From assembly GCA_963775835.1 (NCBI GenBank), contig CAVZKV010000020.1:310001-374000 (forward strand): a stretch of DNA of 64,000 nucleotides, given 5' to 3'. Positions 1 through 7,927 of the stretch are shown here, one piece after another. Below the pieces are notes generated by a model that saw only the letters and a program-made list of their open reading frames with translations, was not told the origin of the DNA and made no database searches. A program made the position numbers and the translations under genes. Position 1 is the stretch's first letter, and each line of letters starts with the position of its first letter. The stretch is from AWTP1-13 sp963775835 (GTDB lineage Bacteria > Pseudomonadota > Alphaproteobacteria > Rhizobiales > Hyphomicrobiaceae).

Positions 1-609
1 CGCCATGACGTCGTTGGCGGCAAGCACACCATCGATTTGGTTGTGCGCCTGCAGGAGGGCAATCATCGCGGACCTACCGCCCTCGAACTGAAAGTCCCCG
101 CCGCGTGAACCGACGATATGAACGCCGGCGCGTGCCGCCGCAGCGTCGCGAAATCCAGCGGCGCGCGGCGCGGTCGTCATGGCGTTTACGTGACCTTCGA
201 TGGTGACCACATTGGCCGCGGCACCAAGATGATCGAACAGATAGTTGGCAATCCCGCGCGCGAGTTCGCGGTCGTTGGAGCCCACAAAGCAGGTGGGGTC
301 GACGGTTTGCGGCCGGCTGACGAAGCAAAGCAATGGTATGCCGCGTTCTTTGAGGCCGGACAGCACATCATTGAGCGCCGTGGCATGCGTTGGCGCCAGC
401 ACAATGGCATCGGCTCGTTCGTTTACCGCGCGCTCAAGCAGAGCGCGCTGCTCTTCGACAGCGTCGGGCTGCTCGGGCACATAGTGCGTCACGGCGCAGC
501 CCAGACGCTGGGCAACGCGATCGGCGCCCAGCCGCGCGCCGATGTAGGCGGGATTGGTGCGGTTCTTGGTGAAAACTGCCAACCGGTAGGCTCGGGGGGC
601 CGATTGCAT
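1..609 (-). CDS. Periplasmic-binding-fold (sugar-type) protein, partial
   Basis: The C-terminus lies beyond the left edge; 203 N-terminal residues are visible. The sequence reads as a type I periplasmic-binding-protein domain (Peripla_BP_4, ribose/autoinducer-binding style): VFTKNRTNPAYIGARLGADR at the start, DAIVLAPTHATAL near residue 70, GSNDRELARGIANYL near 110 and DGVLAANDVMA at the visible end. The ATG at 609 follows a GAGGAAG ribosome site, and an in-frame stop lies upstream, so the protein starts without a signal peptide. That is odd for an ABC substrate-binding protein and leaves open a cytoplasmic or regulatory sensor role. It is the last of four minus-strand genes. The fold is clear; the ligand is unknown. 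Confidence 0.75.
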   Translation of the reverse strand, partial: MQSAPRAYRLAVFTKNRTNPAYIGARLGADRVAQRLGCAVTHYVPEQPDAVEEQRALLERAVNERADAIVLAPTHATALNDVLSGLKERGIPLLCFVSRPQTVDPTCFVGSNDRELARGIANYLFDHLGAAANVVTIEGHVNAMTTAPRAAGFRDAAAARAGVHIVGSRGGDFQFEGGRSAMIALLQAHNQIDGVLAANDVMA

Positions 610-688
610 CTTGCTTCCTCGGGATTGCCTGGAGGCGGCGGCCTCAAATCACCCTAGCGAGGATAGCGTTGCGGTCTTGCCCGCCGGC

Positions 689-1414
689 TCAGCGTAGCAA
701 TGGGCAGCGCAGGCGCGGTCCACCGCCAAACGGTTGATAGGTTCCGTCGCTGCGGCGAAATGAAGAATAACGCCGTTCACAGGCGGCAATGCCTTGCCGA
801 TCCGTTTCGATTTCGGCCACGTCCGCATCCGGCTTCGTCGGCTCGGCAGCTGCCGCACCGAGCCGTCGCGCTGGGATACCGAGATTTGTCTCGCTGGGAT
901 TGATGAGCTTGACGTTCGGACCGCGGGTGTCCTCGTCGTTGCCTTGCACAGAGCCTGAGGGATCGCCGGCGGCCGCGCGCCAATTCGGTGCCACAACGGG
1001 CTTCGGCGGCTCTTGGGTGCGAGCTCCCGCCGCGCTCGCGGCCGGCGCGCTGTCTGGCCCAGCGGGCGCGGTCGAGGTTGGCGTCGGCGAGGACGCCGCG
1101 GCCTTGGGTGCTATCGTCGGCTGCGGCGTCGTTGGCGCCAACGTCGTCGGACCCGGTGCCGACGTCGTCGGACCCGGTGTTGGCGCGCCCTGCGCGGGGA
1201 GCGCGGCCCCTGGACCTGCCGGCGTCTTCGCCGCGAGGGGCACAGTGGCGCCGCGCTCGCCCACCTCTCGAGCCGGCGGCTCCCGGTTGGGCGCATCGGT
1301 GGCAATCAGCCACACCGACATCCTGCCCAGCGTAAAGCCCAGCGTGATGCCAGCAAACAGTATGGCAGCCGCTGCCAACGTCCGTAGGCGCAGCATCTCG
1401 GGATCCCTCTGCAT
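689..1414 (-). CDS. Secreted/anchored protein with BA14K-like C-terminus
   Basis: This 241-residue protein has one N-terminal membrane segment (about residues 9-30, LAAAAILFAGITLGFTLG), a long Pro/Ala/Thr-rich linker (about 45-130), and a C-terminal stretch ACERRYSSFRRSDGTYQPF that resembles the BA14K repeat motif (C-RRY-S-D--TG-Y) of rhizobial and Brucella envelope proteins. The ATG at 1414 directly abuts the stop codon of the dioxygenase gene, so the two are probably translationally coupled. The likely role is an envelope protein facing the periplasm. The linker contains the tandem motif PGPTTSAPGPTTLAP. Function is not known; the domain call rests on the short C-terminal motif. Confidence 0.65.
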   Translation of the reverse strand: MQRDPEMLRLRTLAAAAILFAGITLGFTLGRMSVWLIATDAPNREPPAREVGERGATVPLAAKTPAGPGAALPAQGAPTPGPTTSAPGPTTLAPTTPQPTIAPKAAASSPTPTSTAPAGPDSAPAASAAGARTQEPPKPVVAPNWRAAAGDPSGSVQGNDEDTRGPNVKLINPSETNLGIPARRLGAAAAEPTKPDADVAEIETDRQGIAACERRYSSFRRSDGTYQPFGGGPRLRCPLLR

Positions 1415-2113
1415 CTAGCCCATGACGATGTCGAAAACACCAGCCAAGGCACCGGGCTCGACGGCGTCAGCTGGAGCAAGCCGCACAATCAAAGCGTCGC
1501 GCCGCCGGCGATCGCGAATGCTGTTCAAGAGGCCGTCTCGCTCGTTTTGAGCTTCACCGAAAACATACATCTGCGTCACCAGCGCACGCCGGTCGGGCAG
1601 CACAACTTTGAAATGGATGTGGGGAGCGCGCCCGGGATAGGCAACGGGGCGTATCGTGCGGAACGCATAGCGACCGGAGGCATCGCTCGTGACGCGACCA
1701 CGGCCTTGGAACCCCTGATCCCGGCTCAGCGTTGCCCCACCGTCGCGCGGATGTCGATAAACACCGTTGGCGTCGCATTGCCAAATTTCCACGCTCGCCC
1801 CCACCACGGGCTGCGCCGATGCGTCGAGAATTCGGCCGTTTATGTGGGTGATTTGACCAAGCGCCCGCGCCGTCTCACCCTGGACGACCACGAGGTCGGC
1901 ATCCACATCACCGCTCCACTCCACCGGATAGAAGGGTCCTTCCGACTGGCGCGGCGTCGCAATCAGCTTGTGCTCTGCACGGCTCGGCGCTACCGGTACC
2001 AGGAGCGAGGAGGTGGCAGCGGACAGCCCCGCGATCACGGTCCGTCGGCCGAGCCATGGTGGTGGCCGTTGTTTGCGTTGTTTGCGTTGTTTTCGGCATT
2101 GGCTGCCTGTCAT
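1415..2113 (-). CDS. Intradiol ring-cleavage dioxygenase-like protein, Tat-type signal
   Basis: The sequence resembles the beta subunit of protocatechuate 3,4-dioxygenase. The four expected non-haem Fe(III) ligands can be read: Tyr in NGVYRHP, Tyr in RPVAYPGR, and both His of PHIHFKV. EGPFYP near the start of the domain is also typical. The N-terminus carries GRRTVIAGLSAA, a twin-arginine type signal followed by a hydrophobic stretch, so export is likely, as in the exported intradiol dioxygenase-like proteins. An ATG at 2113 is preferred because it places the twin Arg close to the start; a GTG at 2173 in the same frame is possible. Neither has a strong ribosome site. It sits directly upstream of the BA14K-like gene. 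The substrate cannot be told. Confidence 0.85.
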   Translation of the reverse strand: MTGSQCRKQRKQRKQRPPPWLGRRTVIAGLSAATSSLLVPVAPSRAEHKLIATPRQSEGPFYPVEWSGDVDADLVVVQGETARALGQITHINGRILDASAQPVVGASVEIWQCDANGVYRHPRDGGATLSRDQGFQGRGRVTSDASGRYAFRTIRPVAYPGRAPHIHFKVVLPDRRALVTQMYVFGEAQNERDGLLNSIRDRRRRDALIVRLAPADAVEPGALAGVFDIVMG

Positions 2114-2173
2114 GATGGTGAATTGTACTAGGCCGAGCAAAGCGGCGACACCACCACATGCTAGACCGATCAC

Positions 2174-2449
2174 GCGATCCTCAAGAAGGCAAATCGATGA
2201 CCGATCTCATGCTTGTGATCGCGCGCCGGTCGCGCCCAGCCGCGTTCGCCGCAACGGCCTAAGCCCGCGGCATGCCACCCCGGTCGAGGAGGCGTTGCAC
2301 TTTACGCTTTGCGCCGCGGACGGCTCGGCAAAGGCCCCGCGCAGGGGGGCGTCGGCAAGCGCATCACCACGTCATGATGCTGGCAAGGCGGCGCAAGCGG
2401 ATGCTGCGGCCATCTGGACCGCGGGTCCGCCATGGCAGAACGCGTCACG
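2174..2449. other. Intergenic gap, no gene seen
   Basis: The 276 bases between the transporter and the dioxygenase hold only short overlapping open frames without a convincing start site or domain. It may contain the promoter of the dioxygenase/BA14K pair. Confidence 0.4.
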
Positions 2450-3319
2450 CTAGTGCCGCTGCGCGAACAAGGTGCCGACCACAATCAGGGCCGCGCCCAT
2501 CAATGTCGCCAGGCTCGGCACTTCAGCGAAGAATAGAAAGCCGAACAGCACGCCCCAGACGAGCGTGACGTAGCCGACCGGGGCGAGGCGCGCGGCTTCG
2601 ACGCGCGCGAAGGCGTGGGCCAGCATGGTATGGGCGATCACGCCGATCGTGCCGAGAACGGCAAACTGCAACAGGTCGGCGTTGGGTGGTGTGCTCCACA
2701 CCCATAGCGCCGGCAGTGCCAGAATCAGCGCCGGCCCAACATTCTGGAAGAGGATGATTTGGGCCAAGGGATCGCGCGTCGCCCGGTGCCGGAGCATGAT
2801 GACATTCAGCGAATAGCCTATCGCTGAGAGGAGCACGGCGATGGCGCCCAGCAGCACGCCCCTTTCGGACCCGGCGCCGCCGAGCTTACCTCCAATGATC
2901 AGCAGCATCCCGAGAAAGCCGCCGACCAAGCCGATCATGATGCGCCAGTCGAGCCGCTCGCTCAATAGCAACACGCCGAGCACGGCGGTGAGCGCCGGCG
3001 AAATGAAGCTCAAGGCAATGGCATCGGCCAGCGACAACTTGCCGAGCGCGAAGAAGAAGGTGGTGGCGGTAAAGACGATCAGCACGGCGCGCACACCGTT
3101 GTAGATTGTCGCCTCCCCGGTCGGCCAGCCCGGTCGCGTCGCGAACGCGTAGACGACGGCGCCGATCATGCCGAAAGCGTAGCGCAGGAAAGCAATTTCT
3201 ATGGCGCTATAGCGCGGCGCCAGGGACTTGATCATTGCATCCATCAGCGTCAGCAGGCCTTCCGCGATGATAGCGAGGCCAACGACGAAGGCGGTGCTGG
3301 GCGAAGTCCGGGTGGGCAT
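2450..3319 (-). CDS. DMT-superfamily (EamA-type) transporter
   Basis: A 289-residue protein with about ten hydrophobic segments and the two-fold repeated EamA layout (first repeat about 10-140, second about 150-285). Recognisable stretches are FLRYAFGMIGAVVYAF, LADAIALSFISPALTAVLGV and the second-repeat APVGYVTLVWGVLFGFLFF. Such proteins are inner-membrane metabolite or drug exporters; the substrate cannot be predicted. It starts at an ATG at 3319 and is divergent from the phosphodiesterase gene with about 170 bp between. It ends about 340 bp before the dioxygenase start, so co-transcription with it is uncertain. Confidence 0.85.
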   Translation of the reverse strand: MPTRTSPSTAFVVGLAIIAEGLLTLMDAMIKSLAPRYSAIEIAFLRYAFGMIGAVVYAFATRPGWPTGEATIYNGVRAVLIVFTATTFFFALGKLSLADAIALSFISPALTAVLGVLLLSERLDWRIMIGLVGGFLGMLLIIGGKLGGAGSERGVLLGAIAVLLSAIGYSLNVIMLRHRATRDPLAQIILFQNVGPALILALPALWVWSTPPNADLLQFAVLGTIGVIAHTMLAHAFARVEAARLAPVGYVTLVWGVLFGFLFFAEVPSLATLMGAALIVVGTLFAQRH

Positions 3320-3492
3320 GGAGGGCGCAACCTATCGGCTTCTGCCCGCGCCACCAATGAGCAATCTCGCGGTGGCGAACGCATTGCGTGCGCCGTAGCC
3401 TCTGGCCGCTGCTTTCCGCCTGATCTAGGTTGTGAGCACCGCTATCCGCGTTGGCTAAGGATTGGCGTCAACCGATTGTGAAAGGGGGCCAC

Positions 3493-4767
3493 GTGCGTCG
3501 CGTCGTTGTGGTGGTGCTCGATGGCATGCGCCGGGATCAAATCGTCCCGGTCAATACGCCGAGCCTCGTAGGTTTTGCCGGGCGAGCGCAGACGTTCGCC
3601 GAACATCGCTCGATGTTTCCATCGGCGACTCGAGTAGTATCGGCCTCCTTTGCCACCGGTTGTCTGCCCGCTCGACATGAGCTGCAAGGCAATTCACTGG
3701 CCCTTTTAGAGGACGGGCGGCTCGTGCAGCATGACGCTGGTCACCCGGATTTTCTGCAGCATAAGCGGCGCGTGACGGGGCGAGCCTTGGCGGTACCAAC
3801 GCTGGCCGAACGCCTGGCGGCAGTCGGGGGCATGATGCTGTTTTCCAATGTGTCGCCCGGCGCTGCCTATGCGCACGACCCCGATGGCTTCGGGCATGTT
3901 TATCATCGGGCCGGTTCCTATGCGCCTGGGCGCAAGCGCCTCGAGGGCACGCAGGCTTTGACGATTTCGCAGGACGCGGCGGGTGAGCAGCTGATGACCG
4001 AGCGCTTCATCCGCGAAGCGCTGATCGAGCGGTCGCCGCCGCTTGCCATTCTGTGGCTGGGCGAGCCCGACGCAACCCAGCATTTGCAGCCTCTCGGCTC
4101 GCCGCGGCAGTTGGCCGCCCTTGCCCAAGCCGATAGCAACGCGGCACGGGTTATCGCGGCGGTCGATCGCCTGCGCGCCAAAGGCGACGACGTCCTGCTC
4201 ATCGTCTGTTCGGATCATGGGCACCAGAGCATCTCGCGCGTCGTCGATATCGAGGCGGAGCTGATCGCCGCCGGCCTGAAGGACAGTCGTAAGTCGGCCG
4301 ATGTCGTCACGCCCACGAGTGGCACGTCGACGCTAATTTATGTTGCCCCGGATTGCGCCGATCGCATTGGCGGCATCGGCACCTTTTTGGCGAGCCGGGA
4401 TTGGATCGATCGCGTGCTTGGGCCCGATGAGTTGGCCGCCGTGGGGCAAGCCGCCAAACATGGCCTAACCTTTGCCATTTCGCTCAAATCGGACGAGGAA
4501 CCGAATGCCTTCGGCATTCGCGGCCGCAGCGTCGAGGCGCGTCCCGCCGCCGGTAAGGCGGACCACCTGGGCTGTGGGCAGCATGGTGGATTGGCGCGCT
4601 ACGAGCAGATGCCGTTTCTGATGATCGAAGGGCCTGGCTTCGTAGCGGGGAGCGCGGCAAAGGCACCAACCTCGCCGATCGATCTAGCGCCGACGATACT
4701 TACCCATCTGGGCCAACCCGGCGCTGGCATGGACGGACGGGCTCTGCAGGCAGCCACCGCGCGCTAG
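3493..4767 (+). CDS. Type I phosphodiesterase / nucleotide pyrophosphatase (alkaline phosphatase superfamily)
   Basis: The protein has the metal-binding layout of the NPP branch of the alkaline phosphatase superfamily: VVVVLDGMRRDQ (first metal Asp) at the N-terminus, FPSATRVVSASFATG (probable Thr nucleophile region), LWLGEPDATQHLQP (Asp and His), VCSDHGHQS (Asp-His pair) and GQHGG (last His). It should hydrolyse phosphodiester or phosphonate bonds. No signal peptide is visible, so it may be cytoplasmic. The GTG at 3493 is chosen because AAAGGGGG lies just upstream; a TTG at 3451 would add 14 residues. It stands alone between divergent and convergent neighbours. The substrate is unknown. Confidence 0.85.
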   Translation: MRRVVVVVLDGMRRDQIVPVNTPSLVGFAGRAQTFAEHRSMFPSATRVVSASFATGCLPARHELQGNSLALLEDGRLVQHDAGHPDFLQHKRRVTGRALAVPTLAERLAAVGGMMLFSNVSPGAAYAHDPDGFGHVYHRAGSYAPGRKRLEGTQALTISQDAAGEQLMTERFIREALIERSPPLAILWLGEPDATQHLQPLGSPRQLAALAQADSNAARVIAAVDRLRAKGDDVLLIVCSDHGHQSISRVVDIEAELIAAGLKDSRKSADVVTPTSGTSTLIYVAPDCADRIGGIGTFLASRDWIDRVLGPDELAAVGQAAKHGLTFAISLKSDEEPNAFGIRGRSVEARPAAGKADHLGCGQHGGLARYEQMPFLMIEGPGFVAGSAAKAPTSPIDLAPTILTHLGQPGAGMDGRALQAATAR

Positions 4768-4780
4768 CGACAGTATCGCC

Positions 4781-5959
4781 TCAGCGGCGGGCGTTGCGCC
4801 GCAAATCGTCTTCGTCGCTCCACATTAGGAACTGGGGACCCAGGCTTCGGATATCGGGCGCACCCATCTGCGCCATCGTGCGATCAATCTCGTCTCTAAA
4901 GATCTGCAATGCTTTGCTAGCGCCAGGTGTACCGCCAGCGGCTACACCATAAAGCGTGGGACGGCCAACGAACACAAACTTGGCACCCAAGCACAGCGCG
5001 ATGATGGCGTCAGAGCCGCGCCGGATACCACTGTCGAGCATCACCGTCATGCGATCGCCCACGGCGGCGTGGATGGCCGGCAGCACCTCGATCGGGGAGG
5101 GTGCACGATCGAGCTGCCGCGCACCGTGATTGGATACCATGACGCCGTCGACACCGAGTGCGGCGGCCCGCGCGGCATCGTCGGGATGCATGATCCCCTT
5201 CAAGACCAGGTTGCCCGGCCAGAGGCGGCGGAAAGCCTCGACATCGGACCAAAGCAGCGGCGAAGGCGTCTGGCTGGCCACGAAATCGGCAACTTGATCC
5301 CTGTTGGAGCCGGGGGGTGCGTATTGTTGCCAGTTCGCGAACGGTGGCAGGCCAACCTTGTAGTATTCACGCATCCAGCCCGGATGGAGGCACGCTTCAA
5401 GCTTGGTCTTCAACGACATCTTGAGCGGGCGCGTAAAACCGTTGCGGAGATTGCGCTCGCGTTTTGAGTTGATCGGCACATCAACCGTTATCACCAGCGT
5501 GCTGAGGCCAGCCTCCCGCGCGCGCCGGATCTGGTCCTCCGAAATCTTGCGATCTTTGGCGACGTAGAGCTGGTACCAGCCGTGCTCGGGGGCGACTTTT
5601 GCGAGATCCTCAATCGAGCCCGTTCCCGTACCGGACATGATGAAGGGGACATTGGCGGCGCGTGCCGCCTCCGCCAACATGAGATCCGCGCCCGGACGAA
5701 ACAGGCCGGCCAATCCGGTAGGCGCGATGCCGATCGGCCCGGCGTAGGTGCGGCCAAAAACGCTCGCGGACTGGTCACGGGCTTGCACATCGACCATATA
5801 GCGCGGGACCAATTTGATCTGCCTGAAGGCGTCTTCATTGCGCCCGACGCCGATTTCGTCCTCGAGTCCGCCCTCTATGAAATCGTAGGCGATCTTTGGC
5901 AGGCGGCGCTTCGCCAGCTTGCGCAAATCCTCGACATTGATGGCTCCGTCCACTGCCAC
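4781..5959 (-). CDS. lldD: FMN-dependent alpha-hydroxy-acid dehydrogenase (L-lactate dehydrogenase type)
   Basis: At 392 residues this matches the usual length of the LldD / mandelate dehydrogenase / glycolate oxidase family, a TIM-barrel FMN enzyme that oxidises L-2-hydroxy acids to 2-keto acids. Visible marks are AYDFIEGGLEDE at the N-terminus, FGRTYAGPIGIAPTGLAGL, the GWYQLYV strand, TVDVPINSKRERN, LKGIMHPDDA, and VSNHGARQLDRAPS, which contains the catalytic His and substrate-binding Arg. DSGIRRGSDAI carries the FMN phosphate loop. The start is a GTG at 5959 with a weak ribosome site. It is convergent with the phosphodiesterase gene. Family is certain; lactate as the substrate is the default guess. 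Confidence 0.85.
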   Translation of the reverse strand: MAVDGAINVEDLRKLAKRRLPKIAYDFIEGGLEDEIGVGRNEDAFRQIKLVPRYMVDVQARDQSASVFGRTYAGPIGIAPTGLAGLFRPGADLMLAEAARAANVPFIMSGTGTGSIEDLAKVAPEHGWYQLYVAKDRKISEDQIRRAREAGLSTLVITVDVPINSKRERNLRNGFTRPLKMSLKTKLEACLHPGWMREYYKVGLPPFANWQQYAPPGSNRDQVADFVASQTPSPLLWSDVEAFRRLWPGNLVLKGIMHPDDAARAAALGVDGVMVSNHGARQLDRAPSPIEVLPAIHAAVGDRMTVMLDSGIRRGSDAIIALCLGAKFVFVGRPTLYGVAAGGTPGASKALQIFRDEIDRTMAQMGAPDIRSLGPQFLMWSDEDDLRRNARR

Positions 5960-6217
5960 GGAAATTCAGTCCTTGTGTTGGTTGGCTGCGAAAGAGGAAG
6001 GTGATCCCACCGACGTTATAGGTCGAACCTCGAACGATGAGAACACCTTTGCGGGGGTGCGCCGAGGCCTGGAAGCACCGGCCCGGGTAAAGGTGACGGC
6101 ACGCCCTTGGCGCTTTTTTGTGCCAATCGAGCATGCTAGAAGCCCAGCTGTCGGGTCGAATTGCGAATGGGTCGACGGCGGCACTGCGCCATCGTTCAGG
6201 GCCCGGCAGGGTTCGTT

Positions 6218-6288
6218 GGCCCCGTAGCTCAGTGGATAGAGCACCTGATTCCTAATCAGGGGGTCGCAGGTTCATGCCGGGGTCGCCA
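6218..6288 (+). tRNA. tRNA-Arg(CCT), T arm truncated (probable pseudo-tRNA or att relic)
   Basis: Seven acceptor bases (GGCCCCG) pair with the 3' end CGGGGTC followed by G-CCA. The D arm (GCTC...GAGC) and anticodon arm CCTGA-TTCCTAA-TCAGG with anticodon CCT are intact. The T arm should be GCAGG-TTCGAAT-CCTGC but reads GCAGGTTCATGC, about five bases short, so the T stem cannot form. The gene is 71 nt with an encoded CCA instead of 76. tRNA-Arg 3' ends are common integration sites, and DNA to the right is accessory, so this may be a damaged attachment site. Confidence 0.75.
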
Positions 6289-6633
6289 ATAAGATCACTT
6301 AGCACCGAAACACTGAAACCCAAAAAAGCTCGTGCACACACTGTGAACACACGCGCGCATTTTGGCCGGTGCGCACGTGTCCACCGGCAGCCTCGATGTT
6401 TGAGGGAAGGACCGAGCGGTTTTGACAGTTTTGACAGTTTTGATGGAGGGGTCCTCGCCGGCGGGCCGTGTGCACGACCTGTGTGCACGACCTGTGTGCA
6501 CGGGGCCACGTCGCGCGCCCGCGCATACAGGTTGCCGCTTGCTTTTTCACCAGCTCGCCGGCAATGGTACCGCGCGTCGCGTTCTGTTCAGTAGCGTATG
6601 ACTTGACCGCTCGGACCGATCGGCGTTTTTCCA
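6289..6633. other. Non-coding gap with two short tandem repeats
   Basis: No convincing gene. A 9-bp unit (TTTTGACAG) is repeated at about 6420-6445, and a 13-bp unit (GTGTGCACGACCT) occurs at 6468-6480 and 6481-6493 with a partial third copy at 6494-6502. The apparent minus-strand reading frames here are products of these repeats. Confidence 0.5.
6468..6502. repeat. 13-bp tandem direct repeat, 2.7 copies
   Basis: Unit GTGTGCACGACCT at 6468 and 6481, then GTGTGCACG at 6494. Each unit contains the palindrome GTGCAC, so the array presents evenly spaced dyads one helical turn and a little apart. It lies about 180 bp downstream of the damaged tRNA. Confidence 0.8.
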
Positions 6634-7227
6634 ATGGCTACCCAGCGCGCAGACGATGAACACGACGGCCGCCGGCCGCGTCGTCGGCGGGGATGGTGGG
6701 GCCGAGCCCATGGCGGCTCAGATGTTGGCTCGCCCGACGGTTCACCGGGCGGCTCACGTGGTGGCTCACCCGGCGTTGGCCATGCGGATGGCCATGCGAA
6801 CTCACCCGGCGCTGGCCATGAGAACTCACCCGACGGTTCACCAGACAACTCACCCGGCGCGTCCCATGCAGCATCCCATGTCGACGCCCCATGGCGCATC
6901 GGCGACAGCATCATCCATCCTGACGTCGACGGTTCGCCGGAGCCGTCGGCCGAGGTCTACGCCCGCGCGTTCATCGCCTTTTTGCAAAAGCACCCGGCGC
7001 TGCAGGAGCTGCTCAGCGGCTGGATCAGCTCGAGGGCGCTGTGGCGCAAATACTACCCGGCCTTTCTCGCTACCATTGCGAACGCAGGTCTGCCCTGGAG
7101 AACCACCGCCGCCGCGCTTGGCAGGGTCACCGAGAGGCGCGAGCGGCAGATGATGCTGACCCGCCGCGGCAAGCGCCGACGCTGCACCGTGGTCGAGTAC
7201 CTGATCCCTCGGCCAGAACTGTCTTAG
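6634..7227 (+). CDS. Hypothetical protein with repetitive Ser/Pro/Gly/His N-terminus
   Basis: A 197-residue protein not recognised. Residues 1-85 are low complexity: an Arg-rich stretch, then short repeats such as GSPGGSRGGSP and HENSPDGSPDNSPG, encoded by imperfect tandem DNA repeats around TCACCCGGCGCTGGCCATG (6725-6870). Residues about 90-195 look folded, with DVDGSPEPSAEVYARAFIAF, LQELLSGWISSRALWRKYYP and a basic tail LTRRGKRRRCTVVEYL. The C-terminal half could bind nucleic acid, but this is only suggested by charge. The ATG at 6634 has no clear ribosome site. It is the first gene after the damaged tRNA. Confidence 0.55.
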   Translation: MATQRADDEHDGRRPRRRRGWWGRAHGGSDVGSPDGSPGGSRGGSPGVGHADGHANSPGAGHENSPDGSPDNSPGASHAASHVDAPWRIGDSIIHPDVDGSPEPSAEVYARAFIAFLQKHPALQELLSGWISSRALWRKYYPAFLATIANAGLPWRTTAAALGRVTERRERQMMLTRRGKRRRCTVVEYLIPRPELS

Positions 7228-7500
7228 GCCGTGTACTCAAATACTAACCGCTCCCCGCGTGTGCCAATAACCTTGGCAAGGTCGAAGTACCCCACATAGC
7301 GGAACATTCGGTGACTCGCTCTGTTCGGTCAAAGAGTGCCAATTCCTGCCGAAAATCGATCGAAAATTCGGGCCCAATATCGGACGTAGAAATCTCTTCA
7401 CGTTCCATCTTCGCTTCGACCACGACTGACGCCTCCGCAGCGACGCACTCTTCGTCATGCGTTGGCGAACTCGATCGACGACGTTGCACCCACTACTTAT
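7228..7500. other. Intergenic gap, no gene seen
   Basis: No supported gene. The stretch is less GC-rich than its neighbours and leads into the ArsR-type promoter region. Confidence 0.35.
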
Positions 7501-7502
7501 TA

Positions 7503-7520
7503 GTTAGCCGTCTGGCTAAC
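7503..7520. promoter_or_regulatory. Candidate ArsR operator O1 (upstream of -35)
   Basis: Perfect inverted repeat GTTAGCC-gtct-GGCTAAC. The half-site GTTAGC recurs in a second palindrome 50 bp downstream, which suggests one regulator binds both. Confidence 0.7.
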
Positions 7521-7525
7521 ACTCA

Positions 7526-7554
7526 TTGACGCAATTTTGTGTCTCGGCTATAGT
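7526..7554 (+). promoter_or_regulatory. Sigma-70-type promoter of the arsR-AHSA1 pair
   Basis: TTGACG at 7526-7531, a 17-bp spacer, then TATAGT at 7549-7554. The expected transcription start (7561-7562) coincides with the ATG at 7562, so the mRNA may be leaderless; no ribosome site lies upstream of that ATG. Confidence 0.65.
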
Positions 7555-7570
7555 TAGCTTCATGGCTAAC
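7553..7570. promoter_or_regulatory. Candidate ArsR operator O2 (overlaps -10 and start codon)
   Basis: Inverted repeat GTTAGC-ttcatg-GCTAAC with the same half-sites as O1. It covers the end of the -10 box and the ATG of the regulator gene, so bound repressor would block transcription start. The centres of O1 and O2 are 50 bp apart. Confidence 0.65.
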
Positions 7571-7927
7571 CAATCAATGCAACTCGACCACGTTTTCGGG
7601 GCCCTGTCCGACGCGACCCGTCGTGCGATCGTCATGCGCCTATGTGAAGGCGAGGCATCCGTCGGAGAGCTGGCGAAGCCGTTCGAAATGGCGCTGCCGA
7701 GCCTGATGAAACACATCCGCGTTCTAGAGAGCAGCGGCCTCGTTGCGTCCGAGAAGACCGGTCGTGTCAGGATGTGCTCATTGCAGACGGAAGCTCTCGC
7801 AACCATCGAGGCTTGGTTGGCGGCTCAAAGAGAGATCTGGGAGCAACGACTGGATCGACTGGAAATGTATGTTGAGAAACTGAAGAAACAGGAGAAGTCC
7901 AATGCCCGCAAACGCAAGTCAAAATGA
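7562..7927 (+). CDS. ArsR-family winged-helix repressor
   Basis: A 121-residue DNA-binding protein with the ArsR fold: DHVFGALSDATRRAIVMRLC (helix 1), EGEASVGELAKPFEMALPSLMKHIRVLESSGLV as the helix-turn-helix (about 33-65, split by a short loop) and a beta-wing SEKTGRVRMCSL. No metal-binding Cys pair (CxC) is seen, so it belongs to the non-metal subgroup usually paired with an AHSA1/SRPBCC gene. The C-terminus is a charged helix. It overlaps the next gene by 26 bp. The two palindromes around its promoter suggest autoregulation. The ATG at 7562 is chosen because it sits at the predicted transcription start. Confidence 0.9.
   Translation: MANQSMQLDHVFGALSDATRRAIVMRLCEGEASVGELAKPFEMALPSLMKHIRVLESSGLVASEKTGRVRMCSLQTEALATIEAWLAAQREIWEQRLDRLEMYVEKLKKQEKSNARKRKSK

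Noticed and set aside
118..657. Long plus-strand frame opposite the periplasmic-binding gene
   Set aside because: It mirrors a minus-strand gene with clear domain sequence and a ribosome site; codon usage on the plus strand is random.
6420..6502. CRISPR array
   Set aside because: The repeats are direct tandem units of 9 and 13 bp without spacers; no cas gene is in the window.
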